DNA of 64,000 bases from Cherax quadricarinatus (GCF_038502225.1 NW_027195557.1:62001-126000), one strand, 5' to 3'. Numbered from the stretch's first letter, positions 1 through 14,811 are shown. Notes: generated by a model not told the origin, from the sequence alone. A program made the numbers and translations.

Positions 1-1894
1 AGGGGAGAGGATAGATCCCTGGGGTACTCCGGCATTTAGTGTGAAGTAGTCAGAGTAATAGCCTTGGAATTTTATTCTCATGGTACGGCCGTCTAGGAAG
101 TTGCAGAGGAGTTTACGAGTAGTGAGAGGCAGGTTAAAGTTAGTGCAGAGTTTGTACTTGAGCACTTGGTGCCAGACAGTGTCAAAAGTTTTTTCAACGT
201 CTTTTGCAACCAGGGCTGTCCTGTTTCTTTGTTTTGTGTTTATGTGGATGTAGTTGAGAATGATGTTAATGGCATCTTGTGTGGATCTGTGTGTTCTGAA
301 GCCAAACTGGCCATCAGAAAGTAGAGAATTGTGTTCCAGGTATCTGCGAAGGCGATGATTAATGAGTTTTTCAAAGAGTTTTCCTAAAGTTTCGAGGAGG
401 CTGATAGGGCGATAGTTTCTAGGGTCAGAGTGGTCTTTATTGGGTTTAGGAAGGAGGATAGCAGTAGCAGCTTTGAAGAGGGAAGGGAAGTATCCAGAGG
501 CAAGGGAGGCATTGAGGAGGTTTGTGTAGGCAGTAATGATAGAGTCAGGAAGGTGTTTTAGGATAATATGGTTTAGGCCAGAGGCACCAGGAGCCTTGGG
601 AGGAAGGTGTCTGAGGAGAGTTTTAATGTCTGTGTTGGTCAAAGGAGTGTCGAGTTCTTGGGAGGAGGTAAGAGAGTCTAGATGTATGTGGCTGTCTGCT
701 GTTGTTTCTTGTGTGTGTGCAGTGTTCCAGTGTTCTATGTTCTGAATGTGTTGAATAACGTTAGGGTGAGGTGGGTGAGGGTGGAAGATGTTCTCCCAGA
801 TGTGTTTGAAGATACTGGTAGCAGCCTGCGGGTCTGAGATGTGTGTGTTGTTGTGGGTGATGTGTTTGAATTTGTTGGTGGGAGTTGTGCCTCTGATTTT
901 TTTGATAAAGTTCCATAAGGCTTTAGTGTTTTTAATACGCTGTTTGTCTGCTTGTTGTATTAGTTGTGACCAGTGATTGTTGTGGTCTTGGTCTAGGCTG
1001 TGTAAAATGTTGTTTCTAAGATAAGTGAGATCTAATCGGACTTGATTAAATCTATGTGTGTTGTAGAGGAAGCAGTTGTGGTAGCAGATAATTAGTCTTC
1101 TTGTTCTGAGTGACGGTTTGAAGGAATATCGAGTGGTGTGAGTTTTCTTTGGTATTGCGATGTTGGCTGCTTGTGTAATGGTGTCCTGGATGAGATCAAG
1201 TTGAGTATCGATGTCAGAGATAGGTTTGTTGTTGTAGTCATAGGAGAGGTTAATATTGTCTGTGTTGTTTGAAAGCATCCCAGTCAGCGTTCTTGTAGGA
1301 GAAGGAAGGTGTGGTTGAAATGAGGATAGGGTTGGAGGAGATGTGTAAGATGACTGGGATGTGATCAGAGCCTGTAATAGGGCCAGGTGAGATGTAGTGT
1401 TGAAATAAAGAGCTGGCCCGGTTTGCCAGAATGATGTGTGGTTTGCCTTGGCCCGTGTTGTTGTAGAAGGTATTAAAGTCTGGGCCGAGATGAATTAGGT
1501 GTTTATGGTTTGTGAAGTTGAGTAATTGGTGACCAAGTTGGTTGTTACTGGTGTGATGAAAGGCGGTGTGTTTGGCATTCATGTCAGCTAGTAGGTATGT
1601 TGGTGTGTTGGTGTAGTTGAAGACTAAGGAAAGATCGTGTATGTTGAGAATAGTGTTTGGGCGAGCATAAGTGGTGAAAAAGATAAAGGGGCCAAGGTGG
1701 GTGTGTAATCTGACCGCAAGACAGTGTAGGTGAATAAAAGGGATTGGAAGAAATTCGTGTTTTATGTTGGAATTGACAAGGATGGCAACCCCATCGTGGG
1801 GATCATAGGGGGACTGTAGTGCAGTATAACCATAATGGCGGATACGTTGAGGGGCTTTGAGGCAGGTACTGTTTAGCAAAACAATTATACACAA
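1..1894 (-). pseudogene. Jockey-like LINE ORF2 fragment (endonuclease and RT)
   Basis: Read on the minus strand, this is the endonuclease and first part of the reverse transcriptase of a non-LTR retrotransposon. Positions 1250-1894 encode an APE-type endonuclease domain that keeps LLADMNAKH and the SDHIPV motif (about 1352-1369). The frame then shifts near 1265-1275, and the linker plus RT fingers/palm can be followed down to base 1, including NYRPISLLETLGKLFEK and GVPQGSILSP at the window edge. The N-terminus of the endonuclease is missing at 1894, and the catalytic FADD motif would lie beyond the left edge. The frameshift makes this copy non-functional. Jockey-superfamily placement rests on motif style only. 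It lies outside the palindrome as seen here. Confidence 0.8.
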
Positions 1895-1983
1895 TTATTG
1901 CATACACAAATTTTCGCTTGTCCTATATGGCAAGATGAACGTTGCTATTTAAGCCAAGATCGCAAGTTCTGCCTATTCGGCAC

Positions 1984-2066
<83 letters not shown>
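1895..2066 (-). repeat. AT-ended interspersed repeat, copy 1
   Basis: About 90 bp of non-coding sequence (1895-1985) that recurs at 7125-7220 and 60405-60515. All copies carry a GCATACACAAATTTTCGCTTG-type core and end at TTCGGCACGAC, immediately followed by an AT dinucleotide tract (here 1986-2060). The constant boundary with the microsatellite suggests a retroposed or non-autonomous element whose tail seeds the AT repeat. The family is not identified. Confidence 0.7.
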
Positions 2067-3420
2067 ATCACACTGGCCGATTCCCACCAACGCAGGGTGA
2101 CCCAAAAAAGAATAACTTTCACCATCATTCACGCCATCACTGTCTTGCCAGAAGGGTGCTTTACACTACAGTTTTTAAACTGCAACATTAACACCCCTCC
2201 TTCAGAGTGCAGGCACTGTACTTCCCATCTCCAGGACTCAAGTCCGGCCTGCCGGTTTCCCTGAACCCCTTCATAAATGTTACTTTGCTCACACTCCAAC
2301 AGCACGTCAAGTATTAAAAACCATTTGTCTCCATTCACTCCTATCAAACACGCTCAAGCATGCCTCCTGGAAGTCCAAGCCCATCGCACACAAAACCTCC
2401 TTTACCCCTTCCCTCCAACCTTTCCTAGGCCGACCCCTACCCCGCCTTCCTTCCACTACAGACTGATACACTCTTGAAGTCATTCTGTTTCGCTCCATTC
2501 TCTCTACATGTCCGAACCACCTCAACAACCCTTCCTCAGCCCTCTGGACAACAGTTTTGGTAATCCCGCACCTCCTCCTAACTTCCAAACTACGAATTCT
2601 CTGCATTATATTCACACCACACATTGCCCTCAGACATGACATCTCCACTGCCTCCAGCCTTCTCCTCGCTGCAACATTCATCATCCATGCTTCACACCCA
2701 TATAAGAGCGTTGGTAAAACTATACTCTCATACATTCCCCTCTTTGCCTCCAAGGACAAAGTTCTTTGTCTCCACAGACTCCTAAGTGCACCACTCACCC
2801 TTTTCCCTTCATCAATTCTATGATTCACCTCATCTTTCATAGACCCATCCGCTGACACGTCCACTCCCAAATATCTGAATACATTCACCTCATCCATACC
2901 CTCTCCCTCCAATCTGATATCCAATCTTTCATCACCTAATTTTTTTGTTATCCTCATAACCTTACTCTTTCCTGTATTCACTTTTAATTTTCTTCTTTTG
3001 CATACCCTACCAAATTCATCCACCAATCTCTGCAACTTCTCTTCAGAATCTCAAAAGAGCACAGTGTCATCAGCAAAGAGCAACTGTGGCAACTCCCACT
3101 TTATGTGTGATTCTTTATCTTTTAACTCCACGCCTCTTACCAAGACCCTCGCATTTACTTCTCTTACAACCCCATCTATAAATATATTAAACAACCACGG
3201 TGACATCACACATCCTTGTCTAAGGCCTACTTTTACTGGGAAATAATTTCCCTCTTTCCTACATACTCTAACTTGAGCCTCACTATCCTCGTAAAAACTC
3301 TTCACTGCTTTCAGTAACCTACCTCCTACACCATACACCTGCAACATCTGCCACATTGCCCCCCTATCCACCCTGTCAAACGCCTTTTCCAAATCCATAA
3401 ATGCCACAAAGACCTCTATA
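2067..3420 (-). pseudogene. LINE RT fragment with 3' tail (clade unassigned)
   Basis: Minus-strand 3' half of a second non-LTR family, distinct from the CR1 and Jockey copies. From 3420 downward it reads [33 protein letters not shown], then FADDTVLF at about 3054-3078, and the thumb and C-terminal region to 2307. A single in-frame TGA at 3051-3053, just after FADDTVLF, breaks the frame. Downstream (2067-2306) is a 3' UTR ending against an AT tract. The 5' side is cut by an AT microsatellite at 3421. The family style resembles RTE-like LINEs, but I do not assign a clade. Related 3' fragments lie at 27438-28350 and 36746-37660. Confidence 0.8.
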
Positions 3421-3497
3421 TATATAAATATATATATATATATATAAATATATATATATATAAATATATATATATATAAATATATATATATATAAAT

Positions 3498-3559
<62 letters not shown>

Positions 3560-3563
3560 ACAA
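3421..3563. repeat. AT-rich microsatellite
   Basis: Interrupted TA dinucleotide tract with regular AAATA breaks. It separates the LINE fragment on the left from the outer palindrome arm. The matching tract on the right arm begins at 63968 and runs off the window, so the outer boundary of the palindrome cannot be placed. Confidence 0.95.
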
Positions 3564-6561
<2,998 letters not shown>

Positions 6562-6736
6562 TCTCTCCTGTTAATACTACACAAGTACATTACAGAGAAT
6601 GAACATTGAAACAGACCTTCTCTGTCCAGCCTCCAATAGAAATATTTGTCTAACCTATTTTTGTGTTTCCCAAGTAATAGTTTTTATATCCTTTTACTCA
6701 TGTGCAAGTTAATTGTTCTAACATATTGTATTACTG

Positions 6737-6815
<79 letters not shown>

Positions 6816-7010
6816 AACAACTTATATCGCTACTACTACTAGTACTACTACTACCACCACTAGTATTGCACCTCACTCTGAGCCTACATATACCCTCTGT
6901 GTCCATGTATTGTCTGTAGTGGCTTGATAAAGCTCCTGGAGAGCGAAACGTTGCCACAATAAAATGTCACATTAGTTGCACTTGTGTCCTTTTACTTTAC
7001 TTATTATAAC
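6562..7010 (+). mobile_element. PLE 3' region with TAC tract and hammerhead-like terminus
   Basis: Continuation of the PLE past its stop. A TAC triplet tract (6731-6814) lies inside the 3' region. It is followed by a terminal segment whose motif at about 6916-6985 reads GTAGTGGCTTGATAAAGC, then CTCCTGGAGAGCGAAACG and a downstream ATGTCACATTA. The same segment recurs in the inverted copy (3745-3840), in the hairpin (4714-4870) and twice in the right arm. The TAC tract is much shorter in the right arm, so it expanded or contracted after duplication. Confidence 0.82.
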
Positions 7011-7226
7011 AAACATAATTTTGTTTAGCCAAACCCAACTATATATATTTTAGGTAAGTTTACAATAGTTTAATAATAAGCACAATGAAATATATTTTTT
7101 TCTTTACTATCAGACTGATTTTGCGAAATAATTGCATACACAAATTTTCGCTTGCCCCATTCGGCAAGAACTGCATAGCTATTTAAGCAAAAATCGCAAG
7201 TTTTACTTATTCGGCACGACACACAC
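7011..7226 (-). repeat. AT-ended interspersed repeat, copy 2
   Basis: Longer copy of the family at 1895-1985. It runs from the PLE end through AATTGCATACACAAATTTTC to TTCGGCACGAC and ends at ACACAC plus AT dinucleotides. The mirror copy is 60400-60640. It is non-coding, and short open frames across it are driven by the AT tract. Confidence 0.7.
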
Positions 7227-7228
7227 AC

Positions 7229-7428
<200 letters not shown>

Positions 7429-7433
7429 ACAAC

Positions 7434-7620
7434 ACTGCACTTTCTTGGTTTCGTGACTTCTCACATTACCAAGGAACTCTAAAAACAATACATCAAAGGA
7501 GGGCATATAATGGGGCAAGACTACACCTCACCATCGCATCCGACAACAAAGCAACACCTCACACACGCGTGACAACACCCGACTCCGTGAAACACAACTA
7601 ATACTCTTCCCAAGAATTAA
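7434..7620 (+). pseudogene. Remnant of retroelement C-terminal domain, left arm
   Basis: Matches only the last part of the coding sequence better preserved at 59721-60303 (minus). The shared stretch is TTTCGTGACTTCTCACATTA through CACACACGCGTGAC. The zinc-knuckle portion is missing, replaced by the AT tract. Confidence 0.6.
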
Positions 7621-7812
7621 GATTTATTACTTGTTTAATGTCTCATTAAATTCTTCCCAAATTTTACTAATTATAAATGAATTAATTTATAAACAACAGG
7701 CAAAGATATACTCACTCCATTAAGTACTTTGAAGATGTTCTTTTATACTTGAAATCCTGTGCAGGAATTTGTACGGACGCTGCTCCATTAATAGTTGGTC
7801 CAGTGTAAGTAT
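7621..7812. other. Intergenic, no gene seen
   Basis: AT-rich single-copy-like sequence mirrored on the right at about 59495-59700. No coding or RNA signal was seen. Confidence 0.6.
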
Positions 7813-8235
7813 ATGTATCATCAGTGAAGAAAGAAAAGAGTGATGTCATAACAAAACATTACTTTCTCCATCGTGAGGTGTTGCTTGCAACAACAATCAG
7901 CAGTAAGTTGAAGGCTGTACTAGACAAAGTTGTAAAAATATTGAACTGCACAAAAAATATGTCACTTAAATCACGATTGTTTGCCAAACTACGTAAAGAA
8001 GTTGAAGCAAAGTATGTGAATGTTGTGCACACGGAGGCAAGATGGCTCTCCAGAGCTAAAGTGTTGTCACCAGTGTATAAACTCGAGGATAAGTTGGGTT
8101 TTTTACCCTTGAGTACCAAGAAGAATTTTGTGTGTTGCTTGTAGATGACACTTTGTCCACAAAATTATTCTACTTAGTGGATATCTTTGAACATTTAACC
8201 AAGGTAGATTCCAACATGCAAGACGAAAATTAATG
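7813..8235 (+). pseudogene. hAT / ZBED5-like transposase remnant, left copy
   Basis: Encodes VITKHYFLHREVLLATT, LDKVVKILNCTKNMSLKSRL, FAKLRKEVEAK and HTEARWLSRAKVL. This arrangement is typical of the catalytic region of hAT-superfamily transposases related to ZBED5/SCAND3-type proteins (recognised from family motifs). The frame breaks near 8100-8145, while the right copy stays in frame longer. Only about 130 codons of a protein normally several hundred residues long are present, so this is a fragment. Confidence 0.75.
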
Positions 8236-8519
8236 TTCTGAGAGATAAATTAAGAACTTTAGTGGGTTTAGCGCCTTTTTTATTGCAATAATAATAATTG
8301 AAATATGTAATGTTGGCAGTCTAAAATTAAAGCAAAAGGAAGTACCTGTGGATGAATTCTGGATAGAGATTAATAATGAATATGGAATTTTCCACATCTT
8401 ACCTGTGTGAGTTGGGATTTTCTGCGCTTACAAACATAAAACTAAGAAGAGAGAGAGAGGCTAGAATCATTCGAGGAAGAAATGTGGGTGTGTGTGTCCA
8501 ATATTCTACCTAATATCCT
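8236..8519. other. Intergenic, no gene seen
   Basis: Flank between the hAT remnant and the 36-bp array, mirrored at about 58710-59040. It contains a short GA-rich run (8445-8460). No gene was seen. Confidence 0.6.
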
Positions 8520-10735
8520 GGACAAGTGCACCTGGGGAAGGTGAGGATACCGGTTGTTGAGGCAGACCTGGGGAAGGTGAGGATACCGGTTGTTGAGGCA
8601 GACCTGGGGAAGGTGAGGATACCGGTTGTTGAGGCAGACCTGGGGAAGGTGAGGATACCGGTTGTTGAGGCAGACCTGGGGAAGGTGAGGATACCGGTTG
8701 TTGAGGCAGACCTGGGGAAGGTGAGGATACCGGTTGTTGAGGCAGACCTGGGGAAGGTGAGGATACCTGTTGTTGAGGCAGACCTGGGGAAGGTGAGGAT
8801 ACCGGTTGTTGAGGCAGACCTGGGGAAGGTGAGGATACCGGTTGTTGAGGCAGACCTGGGGAAGGTGAGGATACCGGTTGTTGAGGCAGACCTGGGGAAG
8901 GTGAGGATACCGGTTGTTGAGGCAGACCTGGGGAAGGTGAGGATACCGGTTGTTGAGGCAGACCTGGGGAAGGTGAGGATACCGGTTGTTGAGGCAGACC
9001 TGGGGAAGGTGAGGATACCGGTTGTTGAGGCAGACCTGGGGAAGGTGAGGATACCGGTTGTTGAGGCAGACCTGGGGAAGGTGAGGATACCGGTTGTTGA
9101 GGCAGACCTGGGGAAGGTGAGGATACCGGTTGTTGAGGCAGACCTGGGGAAGGTGAGGATACCGGTTGTTGAGGCAGACCTGGGGAAGGTGAGGATACCG
9201 GTTGTTGAGGCAGACCTGGGGAAGGTGAGGATACCGTTGTTGTTGAGGCGGTTGTTGAGGCAGACCTGGGGAAGGTGAGGACCGGTTGTTGAGGCAGACC
9301 TGGGGAAGGTGAGGATACCGGTTGTTGAGGCAGACCTGGGGAAGGTGAGGAAGGTTGAGCAGACCTGGGGAAGGTGAGGACCGGTTGTTGACGGTTGTTG
9401 AGACAGACCTGGGGAAGGTGAGGATGCCGGTTGTTGAGGCAGACCTGGGGAAGGTGAGGATACCAGTTGTTGAGGCAGACCTGGGGAAGGTGAGGATACC
9501 GGTTGTTGAGGCAGACCTGGGGAAGGTGAGGATACCGGTTGTTGAGGCAGACCTGGGGAAGGTGAGGATACCGGTTGTTGAGGCAGACCTGGGGAAGGTG
9601 AGGATACCGGTTGTTGAGGCAGACCTGGGGAAGGTGAGGATACCGGTTGTTGAGGCAGACCTGGGGAAGGTGAGGATACCGGTTGTTGAGGCAGACCTGG
9701 GGAAGGTGAGGATACCGGTTGTTGAGGCAGACCTGGGGAAGGTGAGGATACCGGTTGTTGAGGCAGACCTGGGGAAGGTAAGGATACCGGTTGTTGAGGC
9801 AGACCTGGGGGAATGAGGATACCTGGGGAAGGTGAGGATTCCGGTTGTTGAGGCAGACCTGGGGAAGGTGAGGATACCGGTTGTTGAGGCAGACCTGGGG
9901 AAGGTGAGGATACCTTGGGAAGGTGAGGGTTGTTGAGGCAGACCTGGGGAAGGTGAGGATACCGGTTGTTGAGGCAGACCTGGGGAAGGTGAGGATACCG
10001 GTTGTTGAGGCAGACCTGGGGAAGGGAGGAGGAGGCAGAGGATGCCTCTTGTTGAGGCAGACCTGGGGAAGGTGAGGACCTGGGGAAGGTGAGGATACTG
10101 GTTGTTGAGGCAGACCTGGGGAAGGGATACCGGTTGTTGAGGCAGACCTGGGGAAGGTAAGGATACCTGGGGAAGGTGAGGTAAGGATACTGGTTGTTGA
10201 GGCAGACCTGGGGAAGGTGGGGTTGTTGAGGCAGACCTGGGGAAGGTAAGGATATACCTGGGGAAGGTGAGGATACTGGTTGTTGAGGCAGACCTGGGGA
10301 AGGTGAGGATACTGGTTGTTGAGGCAGACCTGGGGAAGGTGAGGATACCGGTTGTTGAGGCAGACCTGGGGAAGGTGAGGATACTGGTTGTTGAGGCAGA
10401 CCTGGGGAAGGTGAGGATACTGGTTGTTGAGGCAGATATGGGGAAGGTAAGGATACTGGTTGTTGAGGCAGACCTGGGGAAGGTAAGGATACTGGTTGTT
10501 GAGGCAGACCTGGGGAAGGTAAGGATACTGGTTGTTGAGGCAGACCTGGGGAAGGTAAGGATACTGGTTGTTGAGGCAGACCTGGGGAAGGTAAGGATAC
10601 TGGTTGTTGAGGCAGACCTGGGGAAGGTAAGGATACTGGTTGTTGAGGCAGACCTGGGGAAGGTAAGGATACTGGTTGTTGAGGCAGACCTGGGGAAGGT
10701 GAGGATACCGGATGTTGAGGAAGACCTTGGGATAC
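8520..10735. repeat. 36-bp minisatellite, left array (about 61 copies)
   Basis: Tandem unit of 36 bp built from GGTGAGGATACCGGTTGTTG plus AGGCAGACCTGGGGAA. Partial and fused units cluster at 9230-9400 and 9810-10260. The end nearer 10735 is enriched for a variant with GGTAAGGATACTGG. Because 36 is divisible by 3 and the unit lacks stops, several frames are open for hundreds of codons on both strands. I do not call these coding. Confidence 0.97.
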
Positions 10736-11769
10736 ATGTTCCTTCCTGGACACATGATCCTGGAGAAAACATCAAAAATGCAGTAAGCGGGTGTGTGGAC
10801 TTGTCAGGGTCTAGTAACTCAGAGATAATTCTGAGCCTAACAGTGTTCGCAAGCTTTCAATGCAAATTTAACATATACATAAATATATAGTCCTATGCAG
10901 ATAGCGTACTTTAATTTTTTTATATCCTATTTTATATAGCGCAGAACTCAAACATGTGAGCAGGTTAACAGTGCTTCCAGGTACACTGGTTAACAGTGCT
11001 TCCAGGTACACTGGAAGCAGTGAAGACGGAAAACATGTTTTTCTTTGGTCTAGTTTTTCCTAATATCACACTGATACTACTGCTGCTTCTACAGTCTTAG
11101 TATGACAAGGATACTACTACTGCTGCTACAGTCTCATTATTAATGAGATACTACTACTGCTGCTGCTGCTACAGTTGTATTATCACAGTGATACTGTTTT
11201 TTCCAGTATTAAGTATTTTTGTTTATTTCTAATAGTTAATTTACTGTATTGAGTCAGTAAACTTCAGTGATTTTCACAGTTTTTCTCCTAAGTTTTGAGC
11301 TGGGAATCCTTCCCTTGACAATTCTTTTGAAATTTTTATAAATCACATGTGATTCCACCTCTTTTGTGCTACCAACCAAAGTTGACTTACTCAATGTTTT
11401 CATTGCTACTACATAACCCATATCTTTCAGGATTTTATAGCCATTTCTTCTTTACGATAAGAGAGACGCCTAGCCACTATCCTACAACCAGACAAACATC
11501 TCTAGCCACCATCTTGCAACAAGACACACACTACTAGCTACCATCTTGCGACAAGACACGCACTACTAGCTAGCATCTTGCAACAAGACAGCCACTACTA
11601 GCTACCATCTTGCAAAAAGACAGTAGTTACCGTCTTGCTGTGCGGATGATTACCTGCTCCTGTGCCAAACAGCACACTCCACCACTTTTCAAAAGCCTGT
11701 GCCTAATAAATATACGAGACACGCTCATATTATTGTGCCTACTACATGTACAAAACATTAAACTCCAAT
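10736..11769. repeat. Non-coding flank with short tandem repeats
   Basis: Mirrors 51880-52970. It holds a 27-bp duplication (10960-11010), a CTG/CTA-rich repeat with CTACAGTCTTAGTATGAC-type units (about 11070-11175, about two units here against about five on the right), and four to five units of a CTAGCTACCATCTTGC repeat (11475-11636). No gene was seen. Confidence 0.75.
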
Positions 11770-13445
11770 ATAAACCCTCCATTTAACTTCTCCTTAATAG
11801 TTACAGCAGAACGTACAGTAACATTACAAGGCACAAGGCACTCTTCGAGACCATTCGAGATAATTACGTTTCAATGACCAGCATTAATCCGCCATTATGC
11901 TCACATTCCATTTTCCCTGGTATAGTTTTCATGGTGCAAATATCCTGATGGAACCGCTCTCCTTGTTCCTCACTCTAGTCCCCACAATTGTTGAAAAAAT
12001 AGTCAAGATGTCAGTGCAAAAAGTGCATCTTCACATTCATTCTAGACCCAAGTTGTAGATCATTTTTTTTCATATTCGGGGGAGCGCCTGTTTCCCAGGA
12101 AGTTGTGGACAATCTGCTAGAATGAAAACCAGGCATTAACCTCGACACCTGCTAATGCTTCATCAAAATGCTTGTCCTTCATCAATTCCTGAATCTGAGG
12201 GTCAACAAAGATTCCTGCCTTTAGCTTGCCTTCACTTACAAGAGGAAACTTTGACTACAGATACTTGAAAGCAGTTCCATTCTTGTTCAAGACCTTCACA
12301 AAATTTTTCATAAGTTCTAATTTAATGTGGAGTGGCGGCAGCAGAATTTTCTTGGGGTCAACTAGTGGCACAGTTTTCACGTTGTGATTTCCAGGTAAGA
12401 AGCTGGTTCTTGGTGGCCAGTCTTTTTGTTCATAGTGCTGGCTGTCTGCCCTACTGTCCCAAAGACACAGAAACAAAGATATTTGGTGTATCCGCTTTGA
12501 AAAAATGGTAGGAGAGCAATAACTTTTAAATCACCACAAATGAGAAAATTGTGATTCTGGTACTTGATTGCAGATATCAACGTCTTCATATTTGCGAAAG
12601 TTTCTGACATTTGGACACTATGGCCAAATGGCACAGATGCAGCTGTGTTGCCATTGTAGAGAAGTACAGCCTTTAAACTTCTTTTAGAAGAATCAGTGTA
12701 GAGTCTCCATTCATCTGCTTTGTATGACATCTCCATGTGTTCAATAAGGCCAGAAATATTTGAACAGAAAACTAAAGATTTCCCTTTGTCAAAGAACTGA
12801 GTGAATTCCGCTTCACGATGACTGTACCAAGCTAATATTGTTCCAGGAGCTAGAAACCTGTGTTCCTTCAGTCTAGAGCCAAGTAACTGTGCACTTTCTT
12901 TTGGAAGGTTAGGGTCTCTCTCCAAGTCATTTGAGCACAACTTGGGGGAATGGTTTGAGATCGACATTTGTTGGTGGTTCATAGTCTACTTCCAATTCCT
13001 TAGAATCACTGGTATCAGACTCTGATGAAATTTGCCATGTCTCAGGTGGCACAGGTACAGTAATATCTTCAGAGTGTGGAAGAGCCCTTATTGCTGAAGG
13101 AATATTTGGGTATATTATGCGATCTTTAGTCTGTTGAATCCAGCTGCTTTAGTCACACAAAAGTAGCAGTCATCATGGTGGTTCATCTGCTCCCATCATA
13201 CCATTGGTGCACCAAGTTTTCCAACTGACCACATTTGGAGCTTACTGATACAACTCTTGCAAGCTTTGTGTGGTGCAAATGGTTTGTCCTGGTCTCCAAG
13301 TTTGCAGCCAAAATAAGCAAAGTAGCGGCGCTTCATTAAAGGAGTAATGTTGCTCCGGGAATCTGAAGGGTTGAATTGCCGGCAGACATAGCAAAATATG
13401 TCTGGTGAATTTATGCAGTCTCTAAACATATTAATAATCTGAAAA
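11770..13445 (-). pseudogene. Arthropod multicopy zinc-finger family pseudogene, left copy 2
   Basis: Minus-strand remnant of an uncharacterised protein family that I recognise by its motifs as multicopy in arthropods. A 5' coding exon (13429-13196) starts MFRDCINSPDIFCYVC and contains CKLGDQ and CKSC, four cysteine positions suggesting a zinc finger. A likely 3' splice site (TTATTTTCAG) precedes it. The body (12982-12255) shows LLGSRLKEH, FFDKGKSLVFC, WRLYTDSSKRSLK, ICGDLKVIALL, then after a frameshift WDSRADSQHYEQKDWPP and LLPPLHIKLELMK. The C-terminus down to about 11870 has several stops. The function of the family is unknown to me. Both copies of this locus are broken. Confidence 0.72.
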
Positions 13446-13679
13446 TAAAGAAAAATATATTAGACTTAACATTTAAGTCAATATAAGGTAAGCATTTTAA
13501 TTGGTAATACTATACCACTTTCTCATTTACTTATGTTATACGAAAAGAGAAAAGTAACGTTTCCGTATAACTTGACAACCTGATGTGATAGAGACGAATA
13601 ATAAACAGAGTGAATCACTATTTTCCATATATATACCGAAGAAGATACAATAGAGTCAATAAAAAGTCATGCAGACCAG
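13446..13679. other. Intron-like upstream sequence, no gene seen
   Basis: AT-rich sequence upstream of the zinc-finger exon, mirrored at 47392-47610. It ends in a polypyrimidine-like tract and AG on the minus strand. No other feature was seen. Confidence 0.5.
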
Positions 13680-14475
13680 TATGTAACTGTATTTGTGTAT
13701 ACCTGAGTAAACTTACTTATAGAAACCCATCAATAACGATGGAATATGACATAGAAAACGTACAGGACGATGTAATATGACGGGGAAACTCGTCCAGAAC
13801 GGCGGAATGTGACAAGAAAACCGTGCAGAACAAGGCAATATGACAAGGAGACATGTCCAGCGCAATGGAACATGAGAGAGAATTTCGTCGGGAACAATGG
13901 AATATGACAGGGAACTCCCTCTAGAACGACTGAATATGACATGGAAACCAGTCCAAAACCATGGAATATGAGAAAGAAATTCGTACAGAAAAATGGAATA
14001 TGAGAAGGAAACCAGTCCGGAACAAGGGAATATGACAGGGAAACCCGTCCTGATAGATGGAATGTGACAATGAAATCCGTCCAGAACGATGGAATATGAC
14101 AGGGAAACCCGTCCTGAATAAGGGAATATGACAGGGAGACTCGTCGAGAACAATGGAATATGACTAGTAAGTAAGTAAGTAAGTTTATTCAGGTATACAC
14201 AAATACAGTTACATAGAATTATCATACATAGCAGCATATGTGTAGAGAACCTAGGATAACCCAAAAAAGTCAGACAGAGTGACTTATTTCCATTGGGGTC
14301 CTTTTACCTTATTATTATAATATAAAGGTTATAATAGAGAAACCAGTCCGGAACGATGGAATATGACAGGGAAGCTCTTCTAGACTGATGGAAATATTAC
14401 GAGAGCTATCCAGGACGATTGGAATATGAGACTGAAATCCATCCAGGAAAATTGAATATGACAGAGAAACCAACA
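13680..14475. repeat. 32-bp minisatellite, left array, with insertion
   Basis: Diverged tandem units of about 32 bp (consensus like GAAACCCGTCCAGAACGATG then GAATATGACAGG) at 13725-14163 and 14338-14475. The array is split by an insertion. Units vary far more than those of the 36- and 31-bp arrays, suggesting an older array. The mirror is 46690-47340. The frames across it that look like a protein are repeat artefacts. Confidence 0.88.
14164..14337. mobile_element. Short interspersed insertion, left arm only
   Basis: About 175 bp starting with four TAAG units and GTTTATTCAGGTATACAC, then GGATAACCCAAAAAAGTCAG. It ends after GGGGTCCTTTTA and an AT-rich stretch. The right array reads straight through this point. 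A partial copy of the same sequence lies at the array edge (about 13680-13715, mirrored at about 47337-47380). No coding capacity. Likely a SINE-like or other non-autonomous element. Confidence 0.7.
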
Positions 14476-14589
14476 GATATTTATAAACAGATATTTATAA
14501 ACAATAATCATATTTATGTATTTTTTACCTTCTATATTAATTTTAATGTAGGCTCTTTTGTGCCAAGTGTTGCTCAGTCTTTGATATAT

Positions 14590-14811
14590 TCACTTAACAC
14601 AGGTTTTATTTGACGTTATTTTCGTGACGAATATATGTTGTTTACACACTTTGTACAACACTAAATGTTCTTTGTTATTGTCTGGCAGGTGTTGATGTAG
14701 AGAAAAGTTTGCCAAGTTACACCAGTCAACACCAGATATTTTCCTTGTTGATTCACTCACAAAATGTTTTAAAAACAGTCTAGAGTTAACCCAGGAAGTC
14801 GCCAGACTCAA
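14590..14811 (-). other. Unidentified 73-codon open frame (left)
   Basis: Open frame starting MSLATSWVNSRLFLKHFV. The mirror copy at 46355-46576 differs at one residue. Similarity between arms only reflects the duplication, so it is not evidence of selection. I recognise no domain and consider it probably non-coding. Confidence 0.2.

Noticed and set aside
536..976. Plus-strand frames of 62-69 codons
   Set aside because: They are antisense to the Jockey-like LINE coding sequence and show no domain.
8442..10775. Three minus-strand and several plus-strand frames of 150-777 codons
   Set aside because: All are generated by the 36-bp repeat, whose length is a multiple of three. Frames on both strands are equally open and protein-like only by repetition.
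13713..14264. 183-codon minus-strand frame with repeated CHIP and SYS motifs
   Set aside because: Translation of the diverged 32-bp minisatellite plus an inserted element. No support as a protein.
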